Origin: RGIG464 sp045643185
GTDB lineage: Bacteria > Myxococcota_A > Bradymonadia > UBA4248
Assembly (NCBI GenBank): GCA_045643185.1
Contig: JAZUKH010000039.1
Location: 1 to 10,821, forward strand
DNA length: 10,821 nt
Direction: 5' to 3'
The position numbers and the translations under genes are program-made. Positions 1-6,936 of the stretch are shown here, piece by piece. The notes beneath the pieces are model-generated. The model was not told the origin of the DNA and searched no databases. It saw only the letters and a list, made by a program, of their open reading frames with translations. Numbering within the stretch: the first letter of the stretch is position 1; each line of letters begins with the position of its first letter.

Positions 1-180
1 TCGCGATGACGACCGCGTTCGCAGCGATCGTCTCCGTCGCGATGATGACCGTGTTCGCAGCGACCGACCTCGTCGCGATGACGACCGGGTTCGTAGCGAC
101 CGACCTCGTCCCGATGACGACCGCGTTCGCAGCGATAGACCCCGTCGCGATGACGACCGCGTTCGCAGCGACAGACCCCG
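1..180 (+). repeat. 36-bp coding tandem repeat, five copies
   Basis: Five head-to-tail 36-bp units start at 1, 37, 73, 109 and 145, each beginning tcgcgatgacgacc or a close variant. A sixth copy starts at 181 and diverges after about 9 bases. The period is three times 12, so the reading frame is kept, and each unit encodes one Arg/Asp-rich dodecapeptide. The array probably extends left of the window. Copy number of such arrays often varies between strains through replication slippage. Confidence 0.93.
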
Positions 181-277
181 TCGCGATGAAGCTCGTCCAG
201 CTGAAAAACGCGATTCGAAGCCGAAATCACATTTCAGCACGGGGCGCTTCCGTAATCACGACGATTCGAAGGATTAG
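1..277 (+). CDS. C-terminal end of a protein with a charged 12-residue repeat tail (5' end outside window)
   Basis: The reading frame starting at base 2 is open from the window edge to TAG at 275-277 and gives 91 residues. The first 60 are five copies of RDDDRVRSDRPR (first copy SDRLR, fourth begins P). A 31-residue basic end follows, finishing FRNHDDSKD. The frame is chosen because nearly all base differences between the repeat copies are synonymous in it (Arg cgc/cgt/cgg/cga/aga, Asp gac/gat, Pro cct/ccc). The frame that starts with an ATG at base 6 would turn the same changes into amino-acid replacements. Tails of this Arg/Asp kind are known from RNA-binding proteins such as DEAD-box helicases and rRNA pseudouridine synthases, where they are disordered and contact RNA. 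The catalytic part lies upstream, so the identity stays open. A terminator at 374-411 probably ends its transcript. Confidence 0.72.
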   Translation, partial: RDDDRVRSDRLRRDDDRVRSDRPRRDDDRVRSDRPRPDDDRVRSDRPRRDDDRVRSDRPRRDEARPAEKRDSKPKSHFSTGRFRNHDDSKD

Positions 278-346
278 GAATAATCGTAGCCAACTAGGCG
301 TTCTTGGCGCTGATGCTTTTCGAGCGTAACGAAGATAGCTCACAAG

Positions 347-372
347 GCGCGGCGTATCGAAGATAGCCGCGC
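347..372 (+). repeat. Bulged intergenic palindrome, copy A (REP-like)
   Basis: The arms are GCGCGGC (347-353) and GCCGCGC (366-372). An unpaired G354 is followed by a TAT/ATA inner stem (355-357 with 363-365) around the loop CGAAG. Two other intergenic regions carry the same core, GCGGC-g-TAT ... ATA-GCCGC: 4992-5018 (inverted) and 8632-8694. No T-run follows, so this is not itself a terminator. It sits one base before the terminator hairpin at 374. Confidence 0.6.
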
Positions 373-373
373 A

Positions 374-411
374 CCCTGACCGTATCTGCTTTGCAGATAG
401 GGCAGGGTTTT
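374..411 (+). terminator. Intrinsic terminator after the repeat-tail gene
   Basis: The stem consists of CCCTG (374-378) with CAGGG (403-407), CC (380-381) with GG (401-402), and TATCTGC (383-389) with GCAGATA (393-399). The loop is TTT (390-392), and TTTT follows at 408-411. A379 is bulged and G382/G400 are mismatched. It lies about 97 bp past the upstream stop codon, with no gene between. The T-run is short, so efficiency is uncertain. Confidence 0.7.
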
Positions 412-461
412 CATGTTTATATTCAATCAAAAGGTATTTCACGTTTATCGTCGCGGAATGC

Positions 462-530
462 CTGGGAATGGGTGGATATGACCACCGCCCGATACGAGAT
501 TTCAACACGGGATTGAAATGCAATTCCCAG
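462..530 (+). promoter_or_regulatory. Possible structured 5' leader (nested three-way junction) before the activase fusion
   Basis: An outer 8-bp stem, CTGGGAAT (462-469) with ATTCCCAG (523-530), encloses two hairpins. These are GGTGG/CCACC (471-475/482-486, loop ATATGA) and ATTTCAA/TTGAAAT (499-505/513-519, loop CACGGGA). The joining segment CCCG (488-491) is complementary to CGGG in the second loop (508-511), so a pseudoknot is possible. The outer stem ends 6 nt before the AAGGA Shine-Dalgarno sequence at 537-541. I do not recognise a known riboswitch class. The rest of the 278-547 gap holds only copy A, the terminator and A/T-rich sequence; I found no convincing promoter hexamers. Confidence 0.35.
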
Positions 531-547
531 TTTAATAAGGACAGACA

Positions 548-3500
548 ATGAAAAGATATTTAGGCATCGATGCTGGCGCAGAAACGCTCAAAGTCGTTGA
601 ATTGCTTGATGACAACGGAAATATAGAAATTGGCAGAAAATATCGTGTGGCCCATCAGAAAGACCCGATGTCGGCGCTGAGAAATATTCTTTCTGAATTC
701 AATTTTGGCGAGGTCGATGCGATGGCCGCATGTGGTCGACTTGCGCGTATGTTCAAATTGCTTCAGGTGCCTGATAAACTCGCTCGTGCGGCTGGTTTTA
801 AATATTTCGTTGATGATCAGCCTGCGACGATCGTGTCGATCGGTTCTCATGGTTTTTCTGTTCTTGAAATGCGTTTGGGCAACCGTGACGTTTATCGAGA
901 AAACACGCGTTGTTCGCAAGGCACGGGTAACTTTTTGATGCAGCTGGTTGAGCGTTTTGGTCTGACGGTCGAGCAGGCGAGTGAGCTGTGCGACGAAGTT
1001 GAAGACCCGGCGCCGTTGAGTGGTCGTTGCCCGGTTATTTTGAAGACCGATATGACGCACCTCGCCAACTCGGGTCAGAGCCATGCACGCATCGTGGCTG
1101 GTCTTTATGACGCCGTGTGTGAGAACGTCCAGGTTTTGGTCAAGCCGGCACTGTGTCCGCCGCGCCTGGCTTTGGCTGGCGGTGTTATGCAGAGCAACCG
1201 AATTCGTCGCCATTTTGAACGCTTTGCGGCGAAAAACGAATTCGAGATGATCAACCTGAGTGATGATGCGCGTCTTTATATCGACGCCGTTGGTTGCGCC
1301 AAAATTGCGGCGTCCCATGCTGCCAAGCCCGAATCGGTGGAAGAGATCTTCTCGGTCAAACGTGAAAAACACATCGAACACATTGAAAATATCTCTGAAT
1401 CGCTCAAACACGTTCGTCGTCTGCCGATGCCGGCGAAGATCGAAGCGTCGGAACGTCCGGACGCGCGTTTGATCCTCGGTTACGACATGGGGTCGACGGG
1501 CTCCAAGGTCGTGGCGATCGATGCGGATACCGGCGACATGGTTTGGGATGCCTACGAAAACACTAAGGGCAACCCGATCGGTGCGGCGCAGGACCTCACC
1601 AAGCAGTTCCTTGACAGCGCTTGGGCTAAGAACAAAGTCGTGGCGGTTGGCGCGACGGGGTCTGGTCGTGAGATCGTCGGTTCGTTGCTCAGCGTTTGTT
1701 ACACGAGTGACCCGGTCTACATCCTTAACGAGATCGCTGCGCACGCCGAAGGCGCTGTTTCTTACGATGCGTCCGTTGACACGATCTTTGAGATCGGTGG
1801 TCAGGATGCCAAGTATATTCGCATTGATGATGGTCGTGTCGTTGACGCTGCCATGAACGAAGCCTGCTCGGCCGGTACGGGCTCCTTCATCGAAGAGCAG
1901 GGCAAGCGTTTTCAGGGCGTCAAAGACGTTCGCGACCTCGGCAAAATTGCCGCAAAGGCCTCGTGTGCTTGCTCGCTTGGTCAGCATTGCTCCGTCTTCA
2001 TGGCCGAGATCATCGACGAAGCTGTTGCCTGTGGTGAAGAACAGGAAAACATCATTGCCGGTATTTACGACTCGATCATTCAGAACTATTTGAACCGCGT
2101 GAAAGGCAGCCGTACGGTTGGTAAAGTCATTTTCTGTCAGGGTATGCCGTTCTCGACGGATGCCCTCGCCGCAGCTGTGGCACGTCGCACGGGTTCGGAA
2201 GTCATCGTCCCGCCCAACCCCGGTACGATCGGCGCCCAGGGCATTGCGCTACTCGCCCGTCGTTATCGCGTTCAGGGACACGACGATCTGCCTGCACTTG
2301 ACATGTCTCGCTTCTTGGCTGCTCAGATCGTCAAAAAAGACACCTTCATTTGTCAGGCGAACAAAGGCTGCGGCGGTGCTGGCAACAAATGTCGTATCGA
2401 TCGCATTCAGACGTTGCTCGAAGGCAAGACCTCGAACTTCACCTGGGGCGGCGGCTGCTCGCTCTACGACAAGGGCACGGGCCGTATCAAATTGCCTGAT
2501 CTGGCTCCGGATCCATTCCGTCAGCGCGATGAACTCGTTCAGGACATCCTCGATGCGCTTCCCAAAAACGAAAACGGCAAACTCGTCGCGATGAGCGAGG
2601 AATTTACGCTCAAAGGACTCATTCCGTTCTTCGCGACGTTTATCGCCAATCTCGGTTATCGTCTTGATGTCTACCAGCACGCGGATCAGAAGATCCTTAA
2701 GCGTGGTATCGAAGAAGCCAATATTCCGTTCTGCGCACCGATGCAGTTGTTCCACGGCATTACGTCCACACTCATCGATCGTAAGCCCGACATCCTTTTC
2801 CAGCCGATGTTGATCAGCACGCCAGCCATGGCCGACGAAGACCGCAGCGTTCTTTGCCCCATGGTTCAGGAAGCGCCGAAACTCAATGAATGGGATGCCA
2901 ATGCGGCGAAAAATGCCGATGATTTCAGAAAGATCCGTTTCTTCTCGCCGGTCATCGATTTCCAGCCCGGTGGATTGGATTCAGACCATTTCCGCAAATC
3001 GTGCATCAAAATGGCAGCCGACCTGCTCGAAAAATCGGAAGATGAAGTTCTGTCGACGGTCTTTGAAGACGTGTTTGCTAAGTCACTCGAAGCTCAGCGT
3101 CGTTACGACGAAACGCTTTTGAAGAACGGCGATGAAGCGCTCGCTTACTGCGCGGAACGCAATATTCCTGCCGTCGTCGTGCTTGGCCGTACCTACACGA
3201 TTTACAACAAGGTGCTGAATTCGAACGTGCCTGCCATTCTTCGTGAACAGGGCGCGATCGCAATTCCGATCGACTGCCTGCGTTTGGAAGGCGATACGCC
3301 ATTGTTCAAGACGATCTTCTGGGGCTATAGTCAGCGCAATCTTCGCGCGGCGCATCAGGTTCGTCGTATGCCGAACGTTTACAGTGTTTGTTGCTCGAAC
3401 TATGCCTGCGGTCCTGACAGCTTCACGCTTCACTTCTACAGCTACATTATGGAAGGCAAGCCGTACGCGATCATCGAGACGGACGGCCATTCCGGCGATG

Positions 3501-4966
3501 CCGGCACGCGTACGCGTATCGAAGCTTTCCTGCACTGTGTGCGTGAACACATCGCGAAGGGCGGCCCGATGGGGACGCCGCACGAATTCCTTAAGATCGA
3601 ACAGCGCAATACGACGCTTCAAAAGACCAAAGAAGACAACGAAGTGATCATTATTCCTCGCCTCGGTCCTGGCGCCCGCACACTCGCGGCAGCGTTGCGT
3701 GGTCTTGGTTATCAGGCGGAAGCCATGCACGTGCCGACGCGTGAAACGCTGGCCATTGGCCGCAAATACACGTCTGGTAAGGAATGCGTGCCGATGGTCA
3801 TCACGCTTGGCTCGTTGATCGAGCGCGTCACGAAGGATCCTGACCCGACTCGCAAATTCTGCTTCCTGATGCCGGCTGGCCGTGGTCCCTGCCGTTTTGG
3901 CAATTACAACCACCTTCACAAGATTAAGCTCGAAAGCCTTGGACTCGACAAACGCGTCAGCGTTTGGTCGCCTTCCGATAACGGTTATTTCGATGGCATT
4001 GATGCTGGCACCGTGGCACTTGCCTATATCGGTTTCATTGCTGGCGACCTTTTGTTGTCGATGCGTTACGACGCTCGCCCGGCAGAAGTCACGCCTGGCG
4101 CCGTCGATGCGCTTTACGAAAAACTCGCTCAGGAACTCGACGACATGCTTCAGCAAAAAGCCAGTGAAGATGGCTCGGTTGCCTGCGCTGCCAAAGAGAT
4201 CTTCACCAAAAACTACTATGGCATCCGCAAATTCCTCATGGATGCTGCAACGGCGTTCAAAGCTATCAGCAAACGTGGTGAGCTCCCGACCGTGCTCGTG
4301 ACGGGCGAAATTTATGTTCGTTGCGATCCGTTCGCGAACGACTTTGTCATTGATCAGCTCCAAAAACGCGGTATTCGCGTCAAACTTTCGCCGTTCTATG
4401 AATGGCTCGATTATCAGGAATATATCAACACTCAGGTCGGTATTCCTCAGACGTGGTCGAACTGGTTCAGCGCCAAGCTCCAGTTGCTCATCCTTGAAAC
4501 GATGCACGCTTCGGTGGCGAAGATCATGGGTTGGCCGAAACTCGCCCGCGCCAAAGACTTCCTGAAAGACGCTGAACCCCTTGTCCGATACCAGCTTGAA
4601 GGTGAAGCTGGTCTCACCATCGGTGGTCCGCTTCACGAATGGAACGAGCACGAGATCGATGCCTGCCTCTCACTTGGGCCTCACGAATGTATGCCCAGCA
4701 AGATCGCCGAAGCCCAATTCTTCCACGTCGAAGAAAAATTCGGTCTGCACTCGACGTCCTTGCACCTCAATGGCGATCCGGTCGATCCCGTCGTTATCGA
4801 AAACTTCGTCTACGAAGTGCGTGAACGCTTTGCCAAACGCGCCGAACGCCGCGCGGCAAACCCGGTTCATGAGCCGTCAAAACTCGATGAAGCCAAAGGC
4901 TTGCTTAAGGAACTTCTTCGCGGCTTGCCCAATCGCAACCACGTCGACCTTGAAGATAATGTCTAA
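548..4966 (+). CDS. Giant acyl-CoA dehydratase activase / DUF2229 2-hydroxyacyl-CoA dehydratase-like fusion
   Basis: This 1472-aa cytoplasmic protein belongs to the family pairing an ATP-driven [4Fe-4S] activator (BadF/BadG/BcrA/BcrD type, as in HgdC) with a dehydratase-like Fe-S partner. Known activases use ATP hydrolysis to push one electron at very low potential onto the partner. Activase domain 1 (about 4-255) starts GIDAGAETLK and has C122 (CSQGTGNF) and C161, 39 residues apart as in HgdC. It has IGSHG where the GGQD motif is expected, so it may not hydrolyse ATP. Domain 2 (about 308-573) is complete: GYDMGSTGSK 311-320, GATGSG 368-373, EIGGQDAKYI 415-424, C440 and C481. A Cys cluster (C602, C608, C615, C637) leads into the DUF2229-like region (about 685-910, GRTYTIYNK). 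The C-terminal part has candidate cluster ligands CCSNYAC 948-954, C1080, GPCRFG 1113-1118 and C1259. The start has AAGGA 6 nt upstream. Fusions of this size are known in anaerobes, and their substrate is unknown. Confidence 0.9.
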   Translation: MKRYLGIDAGAETLKVVELLDDNGNIEIGRKYRVAHQKDPMSALRNILSEFNFGEVDAMAACGRLARMFKLLQVPDKLARAAGFKYFVDDQPATIVSIGSHGFSVLEMRLGNRDVYRENTRCSQGTGNFLMQLVERFGLTVEQASELCDEVEDPAPLSGRCPVILKTDMTHLANSGQSHARIVAGLYDAVCENVQVLVKPALCPPRLALAGGVMQSNRIRRHFERFAAKNEFEMINLSDDARLYIDAVGCAKIAASHAAKPESVEEIFSVKREKHIEHIENISESLKHVRRLPMPAKIEASERPDARLILGYDMGSTGSKVVAIDADTGDMVWDAYENTKGNPIGAAQDLTKQFLDSAWAKNKVVAVGATGSGREIVGSLLSVCYTSDPVYILNEIAAHAEGAVSYDASVDTIFEIGGQDAKYIRIDDGRVVDAAMNEACSAGTGSFIEEQGKRFQGVKDVRDLGKIAAKASCACSLGQHCSVFMAEIIDEAVACGEEQENIIAGIYDSIIQNYLNRVKGSRTVGKVIFCQGMPFSTDALAAAVARRTGSEVIVPPNPGTIGAQGIALLARRYRVQGHDDLPALDMSRFLAAQIVKKDTFICQANKGCGGAGNKCRIDRIQTLLEGKTSNFTWGGGCSLYDKGTGRIKLPDLAPDPFRQRDELVQDILDALPKNENGKLVAMSEEFTLKGLIPFFATFIANLGYRLDVYQHADQKILKRGIEEANIPFCAPMQLFHGITSTLIDRKPDILFQPMLISTPAMADEDRSVLCPMVQEAPKLNEWDANAAKNADDFRKIRFFSPVIDFQPGGLDSDHFRKSCIKMAADLLEKSEDEVLSTVFEDVFAKSLEAQRRYDETLLKNGDEALAYCAERNIPAVVVLGRTYTIYNKVLNSNVPAILREQGAIAIPIDCLRLEGDTPLFKTIFWGYSQRNLRAAHQVRRMPNVYSVCCSNYACGPDSFTLHFYSYIMEGKPYAIIETDGHSGDAGTRTRIEAFLHCVREHIAKGGPMGTPHEFLKIEQRNTTLQKTKEDNEVIIIPRLGPGARTLAAALRGLGYQAEAMHVPTRETLAIGRKYTSGKECVPMVITLGSLIERVTKDPDPTRKFCFLMPAGRGPCRFGNYNHLHKIKLESLGLDKRVSVWSPSDNGYFDGIDAGTVALAYIGFIAGDLLLSMRYDARPAEVTPGAVDALYEKLAQELDDMLQQKASEDGSVACAAKEIFTKNYYGIRKFLMDAATAFKAISKRGELPTVLVTGEIYVRCDPFANDFVIDQLQKRGIRVKLSPFYEWLDYQEYINTQVGIPQTWSNWFSAKLQLLILETMHASVAKIMGWPKLARAKDFLKDAEPLVRYQLEGEAGLTIGGPLHEWNEHEIDACLSLGPHECMPSKIAEAQFFHVEEKFGLHSTSLHLNGDPVDPVVIENFVYEVRERFAKRAERRAANPVHEPSKLDEAKGLLKELLRGLPNRNHVDLEDNV

Positions 4967-4988
4967 GCCTCGTTGAGTCTGTATAGGC

Positions 4989-5018
4989 GCGGCGGCTATG
5001 GCTTACGCCATACGCCGC
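4989..5018 (-). repeat. Bulged intergenic palindrome, copy B (inverted)
   Basis: Read on the minus strand it is GCGGC, a bulged G, TATGGC, loop GTAA, GCCATA, GCCGC. On the plus strand this is 4992-4996, 4997-5002, loop 5003-5006, 5007-5012, bulged C5013, and 5014-5018. The core and bulge match copies A and C, with a 3-bp longer inner stem. An alternative pairing of 4989-4994 with 5013-5018 is equally good. It starts 22 bp after the stop of the activase fusion and 4 bp before a terminator hairpin. Confidence 0.6.
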
Positions 5019-5022
5019 ACGC

Positions 5023-5064
5023 AAAAACGCTATTTGCCGGCTGGGCCGGCAAATACGCGTTTTT
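5023..5064. terminator. Long near-symmetric intrinsic terminator
   Basis: The stem is A5-CGC (5023-5030) plus TATTTGCCGGC (5031-5041), loop TGG, then GCCGGCAAATA (5045-5055), bulged C5056, and GCG-T5 (5057-5064). That is 19 base pairs with one bulge. It has five A on the left and five T on the right, so it can end transcription from either side. On the plus strand it closes the activase fusion. No minus-strand gene is visible in the window to use the other side. Confidence 0.85.
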
Positions 5065-5123
5065 AAAATTACTTTGCGCTTGTGATGCTTGATACGGGGC
5101 TTTGCGTCGCGATTCAATTTTTG

Positions 5124-5150
5124 TTTTTTTTAGTTGCGCGCAAAAAAAAA
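5124..5150. repeat. Palindrome TTGCGCGCAA flanked by T8 and A9 tracts
   Basis: A perfect 10-bp palindrome (5134-5143) lies between eight T (5124-5131) and a run of A (5142-5150). The tracts pair with each other across a two-base mismatch (AG opposite AA). No T-run follows the hairpin on either strand at terminator distance, so it is more likely a protein-binding or DNA-structure site. Its function is unknown. Confidence 0.45.
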
Positions 5151-5385
5151 TTCAGTTTAGATAGATGAAGGTTTATTCCTACATGGCGTTTTCCAAACAA
5201 AACGCTGTGCCCCTTCTAGCTAACGGCGTCATTTTTCTCTCTCAGTCGCCGAAGTCGCCAAAAGGGAGGATCAACGGATTCGTTGATGTCGATGCGTCCT
5301 AGCATGACGTGTGGAGTGTATAACTTGCATACGTGGGAAACGGGGGAAAGTTCTTTCTGTCGTCTATCAGTATATATGGCCGGCT

Positions 5386-5407
5386 ATGTGGTTGACGGCA
5401 ACCACAT
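5386..5407 (+). promoter_or_regulatory. 9-bp hairpin just upstream of the protease Shine-Dalgarno
   Basis: ATGTGGTTG (5386-5394) pairs perfectly with CAACCACAT (5399-5407) around the loop ACGG. It ends 8 nt before AAAGGAG (5416-5422). In the mRNA this stable stem could affect translation start or 5'-end stability, or the DNA form could be an operator. Nothing in the sequence decides between these. Confidence 0.4.
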
Positions 5408-5428
5408 GTATTTGTAAAGGAGAAATTT

Positions 5429-6844
5429 ATGAAGACCATACGTAAATTCATCGCGTTATCATGCGCGTTATTCGTCGTGACGTCATGCGAGGATAATCAG
5501 GTCTCGACGAATGGTGATCAGTCCAAATTAGCTGGTGAGTTTTCAATGAACCAGTCGGCGATCATTCACGGCTCGCCTGTTGCCGAAGGAGAACACAATG
5601 AGACCGTCGTTTTGTACCTAGATATACAAGGTTCAAAAATGAATTACTGTACGGGGACATTGATCTCACCCGACTGGGTGTTGACGGCAGGTCATTGCGT
5701 TAAGGCTTGCGCTACGTCGGGGGATCGGTCATACGTTGAGACTAACAGGGATGACATTCGTGTTGGTTTTGGTAATCATCTTGAAAAATTGTTTGCTTCG
5801 TATGAAGCGGATCAGATGTTTGCGCATGACGAGTATGTATGTAATAATGAAAGCATTAGCCATGATATCGGTTTGCTCCATCTGAAAACGCCTGTGCCGC
5901 ATAGTGTGGCCATTCCTGTTCGCCCAATGGCGCCTGAATTAGATCTGACGGCTGCTGAGGTTGACGCTGCGTATGATTCAAATCACGGAAGTTCGACGAT
6001 CATGGCTGAAGTGGTTGGCTTCGGATTGCGGCAAGAAGCGATAGAAACACCTGCAAAATACAAAGCCCATCTCAATTTGGCTGCCCGTTGTCCGTTCGAA
6101 GGCGAGTTGAGTGAGATGTGCGGTTATATTTATAATAATGGTGGCGTGTATATCTCGGATTCGCTCGTGACTGGGGTTTGCAGTGGTGATTCTGGTGGTC
6201 CGACATTCTTGAACGTCGATGGAACCGATTATGTGATGGGCGTTTCAAGTTTTGTACAGGATAATTGTCTTTCGTACGGCGGCGAGACGATCGTGAGTAT
6301 ATATCATGATTTTATTACGCAGCATGTTAAGAACATCGCCAATGATGAACCGGAAGACTGCAAAAATGGTGTCGACGATAATAACGACGGCGTCGTGGAT
6401 TGCGACGACCACTTGTGTTGGGATTCAAATGTCTGTTTGCCTGAAATCTGCAATAACGGCATAGATGACAATGAAAATGGCAAGATAGACTGCGAAGACG
6501 AAGACTGTGCGGAGTTTTACAATTGTCAACCCGAAGACTGTGAGAATGGTCGAGATGACAATGGGGATGGACTGATCGATTGCCGCGACCCGCAATGTCA
6601 AAACGAAACGATCTGTCAGAAAAAAGCTGAGCCTCAAAAGCCTCAGCCGTCTAAAGACACGACGCCTGAACCCACAGATCCTACGTCTGGTGACGTCGAC
6701 GAAGCGAGTGATGACGAGGCTGACAACGACGACGACAGCTGTTCTGCTTCGCCGCTGCGTTCTTCGAAATCGCCCTTGCCGTGGCTGTTCGTCGTGTTGG
6801 GCACGCTCGTGCCGCTCAAACGTCGTTGGTTTGAACGTCGTTAA
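5429..6844 (+). CDS. S1-family serine protease lipoprotein with Asp-rich repeats and MYXO-CTERM-like tail
   Basis: This 471-aa exported protease begins with a lipoprotein signal ending VVTSC (lipidated C20). The trypsin fold spans about 45-300. The IIHG at 45-48 stands at the usual IVGG zymogen site. The triad is H89 (LTAGHC), D146 (SHDIGLL) and S255 (CSGDSGGP), with a C74-C90 pair around the His loop. The residue at chymotrypsin position 189 (six before the Ser) is G249, not Asp, so trypsin-like Arg/Lys cleavage is unlikely. Three 28-30-residue repeats with DxNxDG calcium-type loops fill 309-396. A Pro/Asp-rich linker follows (398-437), then C438, a hydrophobic segment (450-463) and KRRWFERR. 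That tail resembles MYXO-CTERM signals, which a myxosortase processes for surface display. AAAGGAG lies 6 nt before the ATG. A terminator at 6886 separates it from its paralogue downstream. Confidence 0.9.
   Translation: MKTIRKFIALSCALFVVTSCEDNQVSTNGDQSKLAGEFSMNQSAIIHGSPVAEGEHNETVVLYLDIQGSKMNYCTGTLISPDWVLTAGHCVKACATSGDRSYVETNRDDIRVGFGNHLEKLFASYEADQMFAHDEYVCNNESISHDIGLLHLKTPVPHSVAIPVRPMAPELDLTAAEVDAAYDSNHGSSTIMAEVVGFGLRQEAIETPAKYKAHLNLAARCPFEGELSEMCGYIYNNGGVYISDSLVTGVCSGDSGGPTFLNVDGTDYVMGVSSFVQDNCLSYGGETIVSIYHDFITQHVKNIANDEPEDCKNGVDDNNDGVVDCDDHLCWDSNVCLPEICNNGIDDNENGKIDCEDEDCAEFYNCQPEDCENGRDDNGDGLIDCRDPQCQNETICQKKAEPQKPQPSKDTTPEPTDPTSGDVDEASDDEADNDDDSCSASPLRSSKSPLPWLFVVLGTLVPLKRRWFERR
6353..6616 (+). 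repeat. Three Asp/Cys-rich calcium-loop repeats in the first protease
   Basis: Residues 309-336, 338-366 and 367-396 follow the pattern xEDCxNGxDDNxDGxxDCxDxxCxxxxxC. The middle copy has NENG where the others have NNDG or NGDG. Each has four regularly placed cysteines and one EF-hand-like or thrombospondin-type-3-like acidic loop. The expected role is a calcium-stiffened stalk between protease and wall anchor. That is inference from the motif. Confidence 0.85.
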
Positions 6845-6871
6845 CACGTTGTAGGTTTGAACATCGCTAAG
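6820..6871 (+). repeat. 26-bp tandem duplication across the protease stop codon
   Basis: Bases 6820-6845 and 6846-6871 match at 21 of 26 positions, sharing GGTTTGAAC and TCG.TAA. The first copy encodes the last residues RRWFERR and the stop TAA. The second lies just downstream, shifted by two bases in frame, and in its own frame would read CRFEHR-stop. It looks like an old slippage duplication of the gene end. Confidence 0.7.
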
Positions 6872-6885
6872 TTCTGTGTATAAAG

Positions 6886-6936
6886 GCGTCTCGTGCATAC
6901 ACATTTTCATGGTGTGTGCGCGGGACGCTTTTTTTT
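6886..6936 (+). terminator. Strong intrinsic terminator between the two proteases
   Basis: A 17-bp stem pairs 6886-6902 with 6912-6928 (three G-T wobbles). A 9-nt loop and eight T at 6929-6936 complete it. It lies 42 bp after the first protease stop, so the second protease needs its own promoter or read-through. The remaining gap to 7028 contains a weaker CGCT-TTTT-AGCG hairpin (about 6947-6958) and no clear promoter hexamers. Confidence 0.92.

Larger units (their letters stand above)
5065..5428 (+). other. Gene-free leader region before the first S1 protease
   Basis: No convincing gene lies here. The stretch holds several inverted repeats: TTGCGCGCAA at 5134-5143 between T8 and A9 tracts; GCGTTTT/AAAACGC at 5186-5192/5199-5205; ATCAACG/CGTTGAT at 5270-5276/5281-5287; and the hairpin before the ribosome-binding site at 5386-5407. 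AGTCGCC occurs twice in direct repeat (5244, 5253). TATAAC at 5319-5324 could be a -10 box, but no acceptable -35 lies 16-18 bp upstream, so no promoter is called. Confidence 0.5.

Noticed and set aside
1..180. 36-bp repeats as a possible CRISPR array
   Set aside because: The units are contiguous with no spacers and keep a coding frame.
6..329. ATG-led plus-strand frame encoding a hydrophobic 12-residue repeat
   Set aside because: Differences between the 36-bp units change amino acids in this frame but are synonymous in frame 2, and it has no preceding ribosome-binding site in view.
227..523. 98-aa minus-strand frame in the first intergenic region
   Set aside because: It reads straight through the terminator hairpin, the bulged palindrome and the proposed leader stems, and shows no recognisable motif.
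560..1987. 475-aa minus-strand open frame opposite the activase fusion
   Set aside because: The plus strand here encodes conserved activase motifs. The antisense frame is open because of the regular codon pattern and lacks any family motif.
3083..4651. 522-aa minus-strand open frame opposite the fusion's C-terminal half
   Set aside because: Same reason: an antisense shadow of a well-supported gene, rich in Arg, His and Phe without domain structure.
5165..5302. 45-aa open frame (MKVYSYMAF...) before the first protease
   Set aside because: No Shine-Dalgarno precedes it, it spans two inverted repeats, and it has no recognisable signal or motif. A leader peptide cannot be excluded, but support is lacking.
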